From assembly GCA_005938025.2 (NCBI GenBank), contig VCCI02000001.1, positions 2,170,001 through 2,234,000 on the forward strand: a stretch of DNA of 64,000 nucleotides, given 5' to 3'. Numbering within the stretch: the first letter of the stretch is position 1; the number at the start of each line of letters is the position of its first letter. The translations under genes and the position numbers were made by a program. This DNA is from Inquilinus sp. KBS0705. Its GTDB lineage: Bacteria; Bacteroidota; Bacteroidia; Sphingobacteriales; Sphingobacteriaceae. The notes beneath the pieces are model-generated. The model saw only the letters and a list, made by a program, of their open reading frames with translations, made no database searches and was not told where the DNA came from. Below are positions 25,950-35,250 of this stretch, piece after piece.

Positions 25950-27137
25950 TTAATGACCTCTGAGGAGATACCCTATAATTAATCCGAAAATTACAGCAAC
26001 TATTACAATTGTCCAGTTGACTGATGACTTTCCACTCAATTCGGAAATTTGATTTTTATAATTATTTATCTGATCGTTTAAAATACCTATTCTTTCAGTT
26101 TGTAATTTTTGTTCCCCGGCTAACTGACCATTTAGCAACTCCGTTTTCTCTTTATAAACTTTTTCAAGGTCTTTAGCGGTTTGCAAACGAAGTTCTTCAT
26201 TAGCTTTTAGTCTTTCATTCAGGTTATCTATCTCCTTCTGATAATTTGCTGTAAGCTGTAATTTCACGGATTCAATCAGTTTAGCTTTTGAATTTTCCAG
26301 TTCTTCAACTGTGTGGTTGAAGGTATCGTTAAGAAACTGGCCTAATTCAGAAGGAGTAATAAAGGATTTGTCAGCTACTTTTTGAAGCAGGGTTATATCA
26401 TCTTTATGACCAATAGCAGTTATGAATAAAGACTCCAAACGGACGGCTTTTTCGGCGATACTAAAACGGTTGAAAATATCCAGGTTATCTCCGCCACCAC
26501 GCGACAAAGCGATCAAGCCGTAGTTTTCGTTGTTAAGCCTGTCAAGTGTTGTTAAAATTTCTTCTTCAGAACTCAAATTGATCCGGTGAAAACTGATGTC
26601 ATAAAAGCCTATAGATTCCCGAAGCTGATGTTTAATGTCATTGTCGATGATTCCGGTTTTGCCAATAATGATTCCGATTTTGAAGGGCTGTTCGGAAATA
26701 ATTTGCTCCTTTAGCCAGCTATAAACATCACGGTAGCCAATCACCGCCTTACGTTGCATCACCTCGATTTTTTTAAGGTCCTCGTCGTTGTATTTGTTTT
26801 GCGTTTGCGCGACAAGATCGGTTACTGTTAGTTGTATTTGAATGTTGCCTGAAGTATTGATTACCCGACGTGTCACAAATCCATTTACTGTTACCGTTTT
26901 ATTTGGTTGTAATTCGTTGCGAATTAATGGTGGAACTAAGATGGTGATAGCTGCATCAGATGCCTCATCGCGAAATGTATCGTAAAAATACCCACTGTAT
27001 TGATTGCCTTTACCCTGTATATAGATTCCTTTGAGCTGTACAATACGCTTAGTTTGATTAATGGAAATGGAGTTATTAAAAAGATTTAAAACAGCCGCCG
27101 GGGAATAAGTAATTATAGGTGAGTTTTCTATTTCCAT
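25950..27137 (-). CDS. Exodeoxyribonuclease VII large-subunit-like protein with C-terminal membrane anchor
   Basis: 395 residues from the ATG at 27137. The N-terminal ~100 residues resemble the XseA OB-fold ('IVQLKGIYIQGKGNQYSGYFYDTF'). Residues ~160-290 carry the catalytic region ('IGIIIGKTGIIDNDI', 'LIALSRGGGDNLDIFN', 'TAIGHKDDITLLQKVADKSFITPSELGQFL'). Then comes a coiled coil (~295-365) and one predicted transmembrane helix close to the C-terminus ('WTIVIVAVIFGLIIGYLL'). Cellular XseA lacks this anchor, and no xseB is near. It probably degrades single-stranded DNA at the membrane (inference). It heads a group of repair genes on the same strand. Confidence 0.8.
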   Translation of the reverse strand: MEIENSPIITYSPAAVLNLFNNSISINQTKRIVQLKGIYIQGKGNQYSGYFYDTFRDEASDAAITILVPPLIRNELQPNKTVTVNGFVTRRVINTSGNIQIQLTVTDLVAQTQNKYNDEDLKKIEVMQRKAVIGYRDVYSWLKEQIISEQPFKIGIIIGKTGIIDNDIKHQLRESIGFYDISFHRINLSSEEEILTTLDRLNNENYGLIALSRGGGDNLDIFNRFSIAEKAVRLESLFITAIGHKDDITLLQKVADKSFITPSELGQFLNDTFNHTVEELENSKAKLIESVKLQLTANYQKEIDNLNERLKANEELRLQTAKDLEKVYKEKTELLNGQLAGEQKLQTERIGILNDQINNYKNQISELSGKSSVNWTIVIVAVIFGLIIGYLLRGH

Positions 27138-27181
27138 CAAGGCTAAAATTAAGAATAATGGTAAGAAACGAACGATTTAAG

Positions 27182-30106
27182 TTAACCGAAAATGCGCTGG
27201 GCATTCTGAACAGCTATGGCTAAATCAATTCCAGGACCAAGAACTCCACTGAACAAATCACCAGTTTCTCTTAAACGATCAATCGCATTATGAATGGTAA
27301 AATCCCGCATGGTTAGTCCTGGTCGCACTTCATCCCATGTTACCGGCATAGAAACCGTTGCTCCCGGCTTAGGCCTTAAAGAATATACTCCTGCTATAGT
27401 TGCCCCTGGGCGATTTTGCAAAAAGTCGAGATACATTTTGCCTTTTCGGTTAGAGATCATTCTTTCAAGTGTAGTAAAATCTGGTATTTGCTTTTGTACC
27501 AATTTAACTATGATATTGGCAAAAATTTGGCTTTGATCGTAAGTATATTGCGCTCCAAGGGGAATATAAATATGCATTCCTGTTGAACCGGATGTTTTCG
27601 GATAGCAAGGCACATCTATCGCGTCTAAAACTTTTTTAACTTCTAATGCTGCCTGTATAACTTGGTCGAAATGCTGTTTATCGGGATCAAGGTCAATAAT
27701 ACAATAGTCAGGATTATCCGGAGATTGAACCCGGCTAAACCACGGATTCATTTCAATACAGCCTAACGAAGCCATCCAAAGCAGGGTGGCTTCGTTATTC
27801 CCTAATAAGTAATCTTTATCAACCCCTTCACCATTTATGTGAGGCATTGTTTCAGCCCATTCAGGCGCCTTGTCTTTAACATTCTTTTGGTAAAAGCTTT
27901 CACTATGTATGCCGCCCGGAAAACGATTAAGCGACATTGGCCTATCCTTCAAATAGGGAACCATCAACGGGGCGACCTGATGGTAATAATTGAACATATC
28001 CCTTTTGGTTACTTTGTCTTCCGGCCAGTAAAATTTATTAAGATGGGTCAGTTTTAGCAGATGCCCCTCTACTTTCACCTCTTCTGTTTCCTTTTTGGAA
28101 GTAATTAATAGGTTTGCCGGGGCTTTGTTTGATTTTGGTTTTGTGACTTTTTTTATCTTTAGTTGTGGCTGTTGGTCGTTTACTTCCTTAATATCAGATT
28201 GTAAATTAGTTTCCTCAACTACCACCTCGGTATCAGCCTCAATTTCCATTACCACATCCTTCGGTTTTTTGTCGCTGCGCATTCCTTTAAAAGATGCCTG
28301 ACGTACTTTACCATCACTTGTAATTTCAGCAAATTCCACCTCACAAACCAGTTCAGGTTTTAACCAGGTTGCTTTCGCGCCTAATCTCCGTGGCCTGAAT
28401 TGTGACGGCTCATCAACGTCGGGTTCTACATCAAAAGGACTTTCATGGGTTATTAATGGCCTAAACTGCGCTATCATTTCTTTTTGCTTAGTATCATTAA
28501 AACCTGTTCCTACTTTGCCAATATAGCGAAGTACACCTTTTCCGTCGTAAACACCGATAGCCAGCGCACTGAAGTACTTACCAGTTCCTTCGTTTTTTGT
28601 AAATCCGGCGATAACCACTTCCTGCCTGCGTTTAGCCTTAATCTTTAACCATTCACGCGAACGGGCATCCGATGTATATAAGCTATCGGCTCGCTTGGCA
28701 ATGATGCCTTCCAATTTCATTTTTTTAGCAGATTCAAAAAAATCTATGCCATCGACTTCAAACGCCTGGCTAACACGTATGAGTTCATTGTCAGCGGGCA
28801 ATACAGATTTTAAAATTTCACGGCGCTGATAAAGCGCCAGGCCAGTTAGCATTTTGCCATCATACCACAAAATGTCAAAAACGAAATACGCCAGTTTCGC
28901 ATTTTTTGAGTTTCGCCAATTTTGCAAGGCTCCAAAGTTGGCATTACCTTGCTCGTTTAACGCTACAATTTCACCATCCAATACCGCATCAATCTTCCAT
29001 TTTTCTAACAAATCATTGATCGGGCTGAACTGATCAAACGGTAAGTTACTTCGGGAAAATAGTTCTGCTTTGCCCTTCTCTACAATCGCAACTGCGCGAT
29101 AGCCATCCCATTTAATTTCATATATCCATCCTGGATCGTCAAACGGTGCATCCACTAAGGTTGCCTTCATCGGTTTAATATCTGAAGGAATTTTTGATTT
29201 AGGGGCTTTCTTCAATAAGGTCTTTAAATCAGCTACCGGCTGATTGATATCGGCTTTACCAATTTCCGCGTTTTCAATTTGCGTTTCGAGCGTTTCAGTT
29301 TCTTTAGAAGCTGGTTTACGTTTTGGTAAATCTTTGTCGGCCACTTCTATCCATACCGGCGCATGATCACTGGCACCTTTCCAACCACGAACGTCCTTAT
29401 CAACTTCAGCAGCCGCCAGCCTTCCGGCTACTTTCTTATTTAAAAGGAAGTGGTCAAGCCTCAAACCTGCATTTCTGCCATAAGCATCCCGCAGATAATC
29501 CCAAAAGGTATAGATTCGCTCATTCGGGTAAAGTGTACGTATCGCATCTGTCCAGCCTTGATCTACAAGGTCTTTGTAAGCTTTGCGGGTTTCGGGCCTG
29601 AATAAAGCATTTTCAAGATATTTTTCGGGTTTGTAAGTATCTAACTCGGTTGGCATTACATTATAATCGCCAATAAGAATAATTGGCAGATCGCGATCGA
29701 CCAAATCCTGCGCATGATCTGCTAAACGTTGGAACCAGCGCAGCTTATAATCAAATTTCGGCCCTGGATAGGGATTGCCATTCGGTAGATAGATGCAGCC
29801 TATTACGATGCCATTTATAAAGGCTTCAATGTACCTGCTGTGGGTAAACTCATCGTCTTCACCTGGCAAATCATTTCGTAATTCCCTGATTTCTGTTTTA
29901 GACAGAATAGCTACACCGTTCCAACTTTTTTGGCCGTGCCAAACTGCGTTGTAACCTGCTTCATTTAAAGCCTTTTCAGGAAATTTATGATTTTCTGATT
30001 TTAATTCTTGTAAGCATACAATATCCGGCTGCGCTTCTTTTAGCCAGCGCAGCAAAATTTCTAAACGGCCATTAATTCCGTTAATGTTGTATGTAGCAAT
30101 TTTCAT
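27182..30106 (-). CDS. ligD: ExoIII-LigD fusion (AP-endonuclease, ATP-dependent ligase and polymerase domains)
   Basis: 974 residues. Residues 1-257 are an ExoIII-type nuclease ('NINGINGRLEILLRWLKE', E34, 'GDYNV' 146-150, 'LRLDHFLLN', 'SDHAPVWIE'). A charged linker follows. Residues ~310-620 are the LigD ATP-dependent ligase with catalytic K332 in 'EIKWDGYR', 'LDGEIV' and 'EGIIAKR'. Residues ~680-974 are the LigD primase-polymerase ('THLNKFYWPEDKVTKRD', 'DLDPD' at 805, 'SGSTGMHIYIPL'). The usual 3'-phosphoesterase domain of LigD is absent, with ExoIII in its place. No Ku gene is in the window. It could act in end joining or base excision repair. Confidence 0.9.
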   Translation of the reverse strand: MKIATYNINGINGRLEILLRWLKEAQPDIVCLQELKSENHKFPEKALNEAGYNAVWHGQKSWNGVAILSKTEIRELRNDLPGEDDEFTHSRYIEAFINGIVIGCIYLPNGNPYPGPKFDYKLRWFQRLADHAQDLVDRDLPIILIGDYNVMPTELDTYKPEKYLENALFRPETRKAYKDLVDQGWTDAIRTLYPNERIYTFWDYLRDAYGRNAGLRLDHFLLNKKVAGRLAAAEVDKDVRGWKGASDHAPVWIEVADKDLPKRKPASKETETLETQIENAEIGKADINQPVADLKTLLKKAPKSKIPSDIKPMKATLVDAPFDDPGWIYEIKWDGYRAVAIVEKGKAELFSRSNLPFDQFSPINDLLEKWKIDAVLDGEIVALNEQGNANFGALQNWRNSKNAKLAYFVFDILWYDGKMLTGLALYQRREILKSVLPADNELIRVSQAFEVDGIDFFESAKKMKLEGIIAKRADSLYTSDARSREWLKIKAKRRQEVVIAGFTKNEGTGKYFSALAIGVYDGKGVLRYIGKVGTGFNDTKQKEMIAQFRPLITHESPFDVEPDVDEPSQFRPRRLGAKATWLKPELVCEVEFAEITSDGKVRQASFKGMRSDKKPKDVVMEIEADTEVVVEETNLQSDIKEVNDQQPQLKIKKVTKPKSNKAPANLLITSKKETEEVKVEGHLLKLTHLNKFYWPEDKVTKRDMFNYYHQVAPLMVPYLKDRPMSLNRFPGGIHSESFYQKNVKDKAPEWAETMPHINGEGVDKDYLLGNNEATLLWMASLGCIEMNPWFSRVQSPDNPDYCIIDLDPDKQHFDQVIQAALEVKKVLDAIDVPCYPKTSGSTGMHIYIPLGAQYTYDQSQIFANIIVKLVQKQIPDFTTLERMISNRKGKMYLDFLQNRPGATIAGVYSLRPKPGATVSMPVTWDEVRPGLTMRDFTIHNAIDRLRETGDLFSGVLGPGIDLAIAVQNAQRIFG

Positions 30107-30160
30107 AACCCTAAGACAACAAAGCCCCTTACGGGGCTTCTATTTACTGTTTGCTTCGGC

Positions 30161-30334
30161 TTATTTCTTTCCGGTCAATTTGCTTTCGACAGCACTCCGC
30201 TGATTTGAACCGGCTGATTTTTTGGCAGCTTCTACTTTTTTAGCAGATGTACCTTCTTTTTTAGCTTCGTACGCTAATTCGTGTGGTTGTTCAGATACAG
30301 AACTTCTTTCCACTTTTGATCCTCTTGTTGCCAT
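30161..30334 (-). CDS. Small basic protein, 57 residues
   Basis: Starts 'MATRGSKVERSSVSEQPHE', ends 'AVESKLTGKK'. Very rich in Lys, Ser and Ala, and resembles small DUF3606-like or plasmid stabilisation-type basic peptides. It lies between the ExoIII-LigD gene and the 77-residue gene. An AAGCCCC/GGGGCTT hairpin (30122-30139) follows its stop. Function unknown. Confidence 0.55.
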   Translation of the reverse strand: MATRGSKVERSSVSEQPHELAYEAKKEGTSAKKVEAAKKSAGSNQRSAVESKLTGKK

Positions 30335-30408
30335 AGTTTTAGTTATTAGTAGATAATTTTAACTATAACAGGGTATATAAAAATCTGTTTTAATGGATGT
30401 TAATACAT

Positions 30409-30642
30409 TTAAATGGTAAGCCTTTTTAATTGTTCGTTGATTACTACCATATCATTATCACCAAAATGAGAGCTCATTAATTGCCCAAACGCTCCTGATT
30501 TTTCCTTTTTAATGTACCCTTTAAATAAACCATCAACAGAAACCATATAACATGGCCCGCTTTCGCCTGGCATTTTTTTGATGTCAAACTGCAATTCTAC
30601 CTGCTTGTGTGAAATCTCGCATTTAATTGTAAATCTTTCCAT
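30409..30642 (-). CDS. Small hypothetical protein downstream of dnaE-like gene
   Basis: 77 residues from the ATG at 30642, 5 bp after the DnaE-like gene's stop, so probably cotranscribed. Reads 'MERFTIKCEISHKQVELQFDIKKMPGESGPCYMVSVDG', a beta-rich small fold. Unrecognised. It may be an accessory to the polymerase, but only position supports that. Confidence 0.6.
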   Translation of the reverse strand: MERFTIKCEISHKQVELQFDIKKMPGESGPCYMVSVDGLFKGYIKKEKSGAFGQLMSSHFGDNDMVVINEQLKRLTI

Positions 30643-30647
30643 AAAAA

Positions 30648-33590
30648 TCAATCAATAACAGGGTTAATGTGAATAGGGAGTTTAGCGAACTTCAACACTT
30701 CAATACTGGCAAAACCGTATTCTTCAACGACCTTGCCATAGATCAGGTAACAGCCAGCGCCAGTAAACGGATATTCTTTTGTTGTATTTGGAAAATGTAC
30801 GGTGTCGAAGAAATTACCTTCCACATCAAGGAATGACCCAAACCACATTAATTTCCCGGTTTTAGTTTGCACCGTTTTTTCGCAAACGTACCAGCCAACC
30901 ATTTTTACCAGTTGGCCCAAATGGTTGATAAGGTCATTAGCGTAAATTTCACCGCGATAATCGGTTTGCAACAAATCAAAACTGGTCATGGTAACCGGAA
31001 AACCTAAAAGTTCAAGTTCGTGATAAGTATCTTCCAATGCCGTGTTTACCAATACCGGCAGGGTATAATTTTTTGCTTCCACTGCAAAAAGCTCTACATC
31101 ATTAGTCACTTTTACTTTTGCGCCCATCAGTAAATGAACTTCCCAGAGCAAGGCTTTTTTACTTTTGCCGGTAAAACGCAATGCACCAACGCGAATTAAA
31201 ATTATTGCCTGCTCTAAGCCAATACCTGTTCTCTTAATCAAATCTTCCAGGCTTTGATATAAGCCGTTCTCCCGCCGCTCTTCGGGTATAAAGTTGATGA
31301 AGATTTCATTTAAGCCATGTACGCCGACAAAGCCTAAATAAACGTCTGTTCCTTCTATGTTCACGATACTGTCACTATGGTTGACACATGGTAGGTGGAT
31401 TGTTGCACCTGATTTTTTCAGTTCATGTAAATACAGGTATCGGGCATAGAAACCGCCATAATTATTAAGGACGGCTACCATAAATTCCCTGGGATAATAG
31501 GTTTTTAAAAACAAACTCTGATAGCTTTCTACCGCAAAACTGGCCGAGTGTGCCTTGCTGAAGCTGTAGCCTGCAAAGGAAGATACCTGCCTCCAAACTT
31601 CGGCTACTACGTCATCAGGTCGGCCCAGTTTTTTTGCTTCTTCAAAAAAACGTTCGACGAGACGCTCGAACTCTTTTTTTGAACGATATTTTCCGCTCAT
31701 TCCGCGTCTTAATATATCTGCATCGGTACCGTCCATTCCGGCAAAATGAATACATATTTTTATTACGTCCTCCTGGTACACCATGACCCCGTAAGTTTCC
31801 TCCAACTGCTCCTTCATTACAGGATGCAGGTAGTTTACCGTATCAGGTGCGTGATGATATTTAATGTAAGTACCCATCATTCCAGAACTGGCTACGCCGG
31901 GACGTATGATAGAACTTGCGGCGACTAAAGTGAGATAGTTATCACAATTCAATTTCCGGATCAACTGGCGCATAGCCGGAGATTCAATATAAAAGCAACC
32001 GATAGTATCACCTGTTTTAAGCTGTGCATTAACTTTGGGGTCTTTCATAAACACCTTGACCTGGTGTATATCAATCTTACGCTGTTGGTTTTGTTCAATC
32101 AGTTTTACAGCCATTTTGATGTGGCCAATTCCCCGCTGGCTTAGAATATCATACTTGTCAAAGCCGATTTTTTCAGCTTCGTACATATCCCATTGCACGG
32201 TGGGCATACCCTTTGGAGGCATATCAAGCGCAGTATAATATGTTATAGGTTCTTCTGTAATTAACACCCCGCCCGCGTGAATAGAACGCTGATTCGGCAT
32301 ATTGGACATGCGCTCATAAATCGCAGTAATCTTCTTAAAAGTTGGATTATTTCGATTTTCAGCCGCTTTGCGTGAATCTGTAAAACTGTCGATTTCTGAT
32401 TTTGGTAAACCCATAACTTTGCCGATCTCCCTGATAATACTTCGGTCTTTGAAAGTTGACATGGTACCAAGTAAAGCGGTGTGATGACTGCCATAGCGTT
32501 TGAAAATGTAATCCTGTACATCTTCCCGTTCATCCCAGGAATAATCAATATCGAAATCCGGCGGCGATGTTCGCTGCGCGTTTAGAAAGCGTTCAAAATA
32601 AAGGTTAAGTTCAATCGGGTCAACATCAGTTATTTTGAGACAATAAGCGACTATACTATTAGCGCCCGATCCTCTTCCAACATGGTAGTATCCCCGAGAG
32701 GATGAATAACGGATAATATCGTAGGTAATTAAAAAATATGCGCAAAAATCCAGTTCGTAAATTACCTTCAGTTCATGCTTCACTTTTTTAAGTGCTTCTT
32801 TATTGCTTTTTCCGTAACGATATTCTAAACCGCTCATCGCTAATTTTTCCAGCAATTCTTTGTCATTCTTCTTATTCCCGGTAAATGTGCGGCGGTTCAG
32901 GTTTATCCTACCTTTTGGATAATCCATGATACAGCGGTTCATTAGGTTGCGGGTATTATCCAGTATATAAGCATAGCGTGAATATTTTGCTTCCATCTGA
33001 CCAGGAGGCAAAAACATATCAGTCGGTGTGCATTTATCTTCCGGTTTAACCATTGTCAATACCAGATTCAAATCAATGCTCCGCAAATATTCGTGAAGGC
33101 GGTATTCAATTTTGTCTAAAACAAATACTGGTTGTAAAGCAACCAGTTTATCTTTCAGCAAGGTTAAATCTTTACCATACAGCTTATTTAATTCGTCAAA
33201 CCGAACGCCCAAATATTCATTTTGCTTCAGGTCTTCGGCATAACGATAAGGATAAATAACAAAAGCATTTTTAAAAGCAGGGGCGTTGTCGGGCAATGGC
33301 TTCTTTTCCAGGTTGTGTTCACTCAAGAATTCATTGAGTTCACGCATACCCTCTTTGTTTTGGGCAATTCCAATGTATAGCAGGTGTTTATCCCGGCGAA
33401 ACTCCATCCCTGCAATTGGCTTTATGCCACGCTCATCACATTCACGCATAAACTCCATAATACCAGTGGAATTATTAATATCCGTTAATACCATTTGGGT
33501 AATGCCGCGCGCTGCCGCTTCCTCAACCAAATTAGGAATTGACATTGTGCCATAGCGAAGGCTGTATTGAGAATGAACGTTCAGATACAT
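30648..33590 (-). CDS. dnaE2: DnaE-type DNA polymerase III alpha subunit (DnaE2/ImuC-like)
   Basis: 980 residues, shorter than replicative DnaE (~1100-1500). N-terminal PHP-like domain ('LNVHSQYSLRYGTMSIPNLVEEAAARGI'), polymerase core with 'YYHVGRGSGANSIVAYCLKITDVDPIELNLYFERFLNAQRTSPPDFDIDYSWDERE' (catalytic Asp in 'PDFDID') and 'GVMVYQEDVIKI', then an OB-like C-terminus. The gene is 3 bp downstream of the Y-family polymerase, the usual arrangement of mobile mutagenesis cassettes. It likely does error-prone translesion synthesis. No imuA/recA-like third member is seen. Confidence 0.9.
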   Translation of the reverse strand: MYLNVHSQYSLRYGTMSIPNLVEEAAARGITQMVLTDINNSTGIMEFMRECDERGIKPIAGMEFRRDKHLLYIGIAQNKEGMRELNEFLSEHNLEKKPLPDNAPAFKNAFVIYPYRYAEDLKQNEYLGVRFDELNKLYGKDLTLLKDKLVALQPVFVLDKIEYRLHEYLRSIDLNLVLTMVKPEDKCTPTDMFLPPGQMEAKYSRYAYILDNTRNLMNRCIMDYPKGRINLNRRTFTGNKKNDKELLEKLAMSGLEYRYGKSNKEALKKVKHELKVIYELDFCAYFLITYDIIRYSSSRGYYHVGRGSGANSIVAYCLKITDVDPIELNLYFERFLNAQRTSPPDFDIDYSWDEREDVQDYIFKRYGSHHTALLGTMSTFKDRSIIREIGKVMGLPKSEIDSFTDSRKAAENRNNPTFKKITAIYERMSNMPNQRSIHAGGVLITEEPITYYTALDMPPKGMPTVQWDMYEAEKIGFDKYDILSQRGIGHIKMAVKLIEQNQQRKIDIHQVKVFMKDPKVNAQLKTGDTIGCFYIESPAMRQLIRKLNCDNYLTLVAASSIIRPGVASSGMMGTYIKYHHAPDTVNYLHPVMKEQLEETYGVMVYQEDVIKICIHFAGMDGTDADILRRGMSGKYRSKKEFERLVERFFEEAKKLGRPDDVVAEVWRQVSSFAGYSFSKAHSASFAVESYQSLFLKTYYPREFMVAVLNNYGGFYARYLYLHELKKSGATIHLPCVNHSDSIVNIEGTDVYLGFVGVHGLNEIFINFIPEERRENGLYQSLEDLIKRTGIGLEQAIILIRVGALRFTGKSKKALLWEVHLLMGAKVKVTNDVELFAVEAKNYTLPVLVNTALEDTYHELELLGFPVTMTSFDLLQTDYRGEIYANDLINHLGQLVKMVGWYVCEKTVQTKTGKLMWFGSFLDVEGNFFDTVHFPNTTKEYPFTGAGCYLIYGKVVEEYGFASIEVLKFAKLPIHINPVID

Positions 33591-33593
33591 GCC

Positions 33594-34751
33594 CTATAAG
33601 TTTAAATCAATGCCGGATGCTAACTTAATTGAACCAGGCCCGAAACGTCGTCGTATCTTATCCATTGCCTGGCATAGGCTGTATTGCTCTTCTGATTCGG
33701 AATAAAGATCAATTTGTTCAAAGCCGCTAACTAAATTAGAGAGACGAACTCCGACCAACCTGATTAACAGGCGCTTTTGATAGAGCTGCTTAAATAATTC
33801 TTTCGTTTTGGCAATCAAAACGCCGTCAAGTGCTGTATAAGGTATTCTTGCCTGCTTGGTAACCGTTTCAAATGTCGAATAACGTACCGTGACAGTGATA
33901 CAAGCGGTTTGTTTTTTACTTTGTCTTAATTCAAAAGCCAGATCCATTACCATAGAGGTAAGCAGGTGGTTAATCGTTTCCACGTCTATACTATCCTGAT
34001 TGAATGTCGATTGTGTACCTATCGTTTTTGCTTCGTGGTATGGGATAACGGGTGAATCATCAATTCCCTTGGCTTTTTGCAACAGCCAAATACCATTTTT
34101 TCCCAAAATACTCGTCATGTATTCAGGATGAACCTGTGCCAGCGTATGAATACGCTTTATACCCATATCACTTAATTTGATAAATGTCTTTTCGCCTAAG
34201 CCGGGAATTTTCTTAATGGACAGAGGATTTAGAAACGGTTGTACTCCAGGCTGAGCAACGCTGAGTTCGCCATTGGGTTTACACTCATTGGTGGCCATTT
34301 TAGATACTGTTTTGTTGACAGACAAACCAAATGAAATAGGTAATCCGGTTTCTTTGATGACTTTAGCCCTGATCTCTTTCGCACATTTGAGGGTTCCGTA
34401 ATGTTTATCCATCCCGGTCATATCGATGTAGTGTTCATCAATACTGGCCTTTTCCAATAGTGGCACTTGTTCCTGAATGATCTCGGTAATTTCATGGGAT
34501 GCTTTGGTATATTCATCCATATTACCCCTGATCCAAATTCCATGCGGACAAAGCCTGCGCGCTAACCTTGCAGGCATTGCGGAGTGTACCCCGAATTTCC
34601 GTGCTTCATAACTGCACGATGCCACTACGCCGCGGTCGGACAAACTGCCAATAATTACCGGCCTGCCTATCAGACGAGGGTCTTTTCTGACCTCGACAGA
34701 TACAAAAAATGCATCCTGATCCATGTGAATTATTTGGCGGTCGGCGTTCAT
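33594..34751 (-). CDS. dinB: Y-family DNA polymerase IV (DinB-like)
   Basis: 385 residues. Catalytic acidic residues D11 and D13 ('IHMDQDAFFVSVE') and D104-E105 ('ASIDEHYIDMTG'), 'CSYEARKFGVHSAMP' finger, and 'IPGLGEKTFIKLSDMGI' helix-hairpin-helix; little-finger domain to residue ~355. Ends 'LASGIDLNL'. It is the first gene of the dinB-dnaE2 pair. The 246-bp divergent region upstream to the 34998 gene should contain its promoter; I could not identify a LexA box there with confidence. Confidence 0.92.
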   Translation of the reverse strand: MNADRQIIHMDQDAFFVSVEVRKDPRLIGRPVIIGSLSDRGVVASCSYEARKFGVHSAMPARLARRLCPHGIWIRGNMDEYTKASHEITEIIQEQVPLLEKASIDEHYIDMTGMDKHYGTLKCAKEIRAKVIKETGLPISFGLSVNKTVSKMATNECKPNGELSVAQPGVQPFLNPLSIKKIPGLGEKTFIKLSDMGIKRIHTLAQVHPEYMTSILGKNGIWLLQKAKGIDDSPVIPYHEAKTIGTQSTFNQDSIDVETINHLLTSMVMDLAFELRQSKKQTACITVTVRYSTFETVTKQARIPYTALDGVLIAKTKELFKQLYQKRLLIRLVGVRLSNLVSGFEQIDLYSESEEQYSLCQAMDKIRRRFGPGSIKLASGIDLNL

Positions 34752-34997
34752 GTTAGTCTGTTACTATTACATTTATTTAGATAAAATTTTATATTTCAGT
34801 CGGTGTGTTCCCGGCGTTTAGATCACGCCAACAAAACCGGTATGAGAATCTCTACAAAACTAATGCTAAAAATATTAGTATTTTAAATCTTTTTTAGATT
34901 AATTTTACAACCTGATATTTTTGGTCGCTAAAGGGTTGATCAACAGTACTGGTAAGCAGATTTTATAATTGAAAAAAAACTTTTAGTTTTATAAGAA

Positions 34998-35246
34998 ATG
35001 AGGGAATTGGAGCCACCATTTGAAATTGAATATAAAGGCGCAGTTACTAAAGTAACGGAAGCCGAAATAAAAAGCAGGCGAATATTTTATATTCAATTTC
35101 CCGATAAAAGGAAGGTATTGACTATTACTGTCGGCAAAGGACTTGGAGATGAAAAATTTTGGACTTCTATACCAGAAGGTCGGCAGGAGGAAGCAGAAGA
35201 AGTTGGCAAGCTAATTGCCGCATATATCAGAAATCAAAAAAAATAA
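34998..35246 (+). CDS. Small hypothetical protein upstream of SRAP gene
   Basis: 82 residues, soluble. Reads 'MRELEPPFEIEYKGAVTKVTEAEIKSRRIFYIQFPDKRKVLTIT', then an acidic helix. Stops 4 bp before the SRAP gene, so probably the first gene of a three-gene plus-strand operon divergent from dinB. No family recognised. Confidence 0.7.
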   Translation: MRELEPPFEIEYKGAVTKVTEAEIKSRRIFYIQFPDKRKVLTITVGKGLGDEKFWTSIPEGRQEEAEEVGKLIAAYIRNQKK

Positions 35247-35250
35247 GCAT

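Noticed and set aside
34752..34997. Possible LexA/SOS box between dinB and the divergent operon
   Set aside because: CTAAT...ATTAG and AATCT...AGATT repeats exist but match no consensus I can defend for this phylum.
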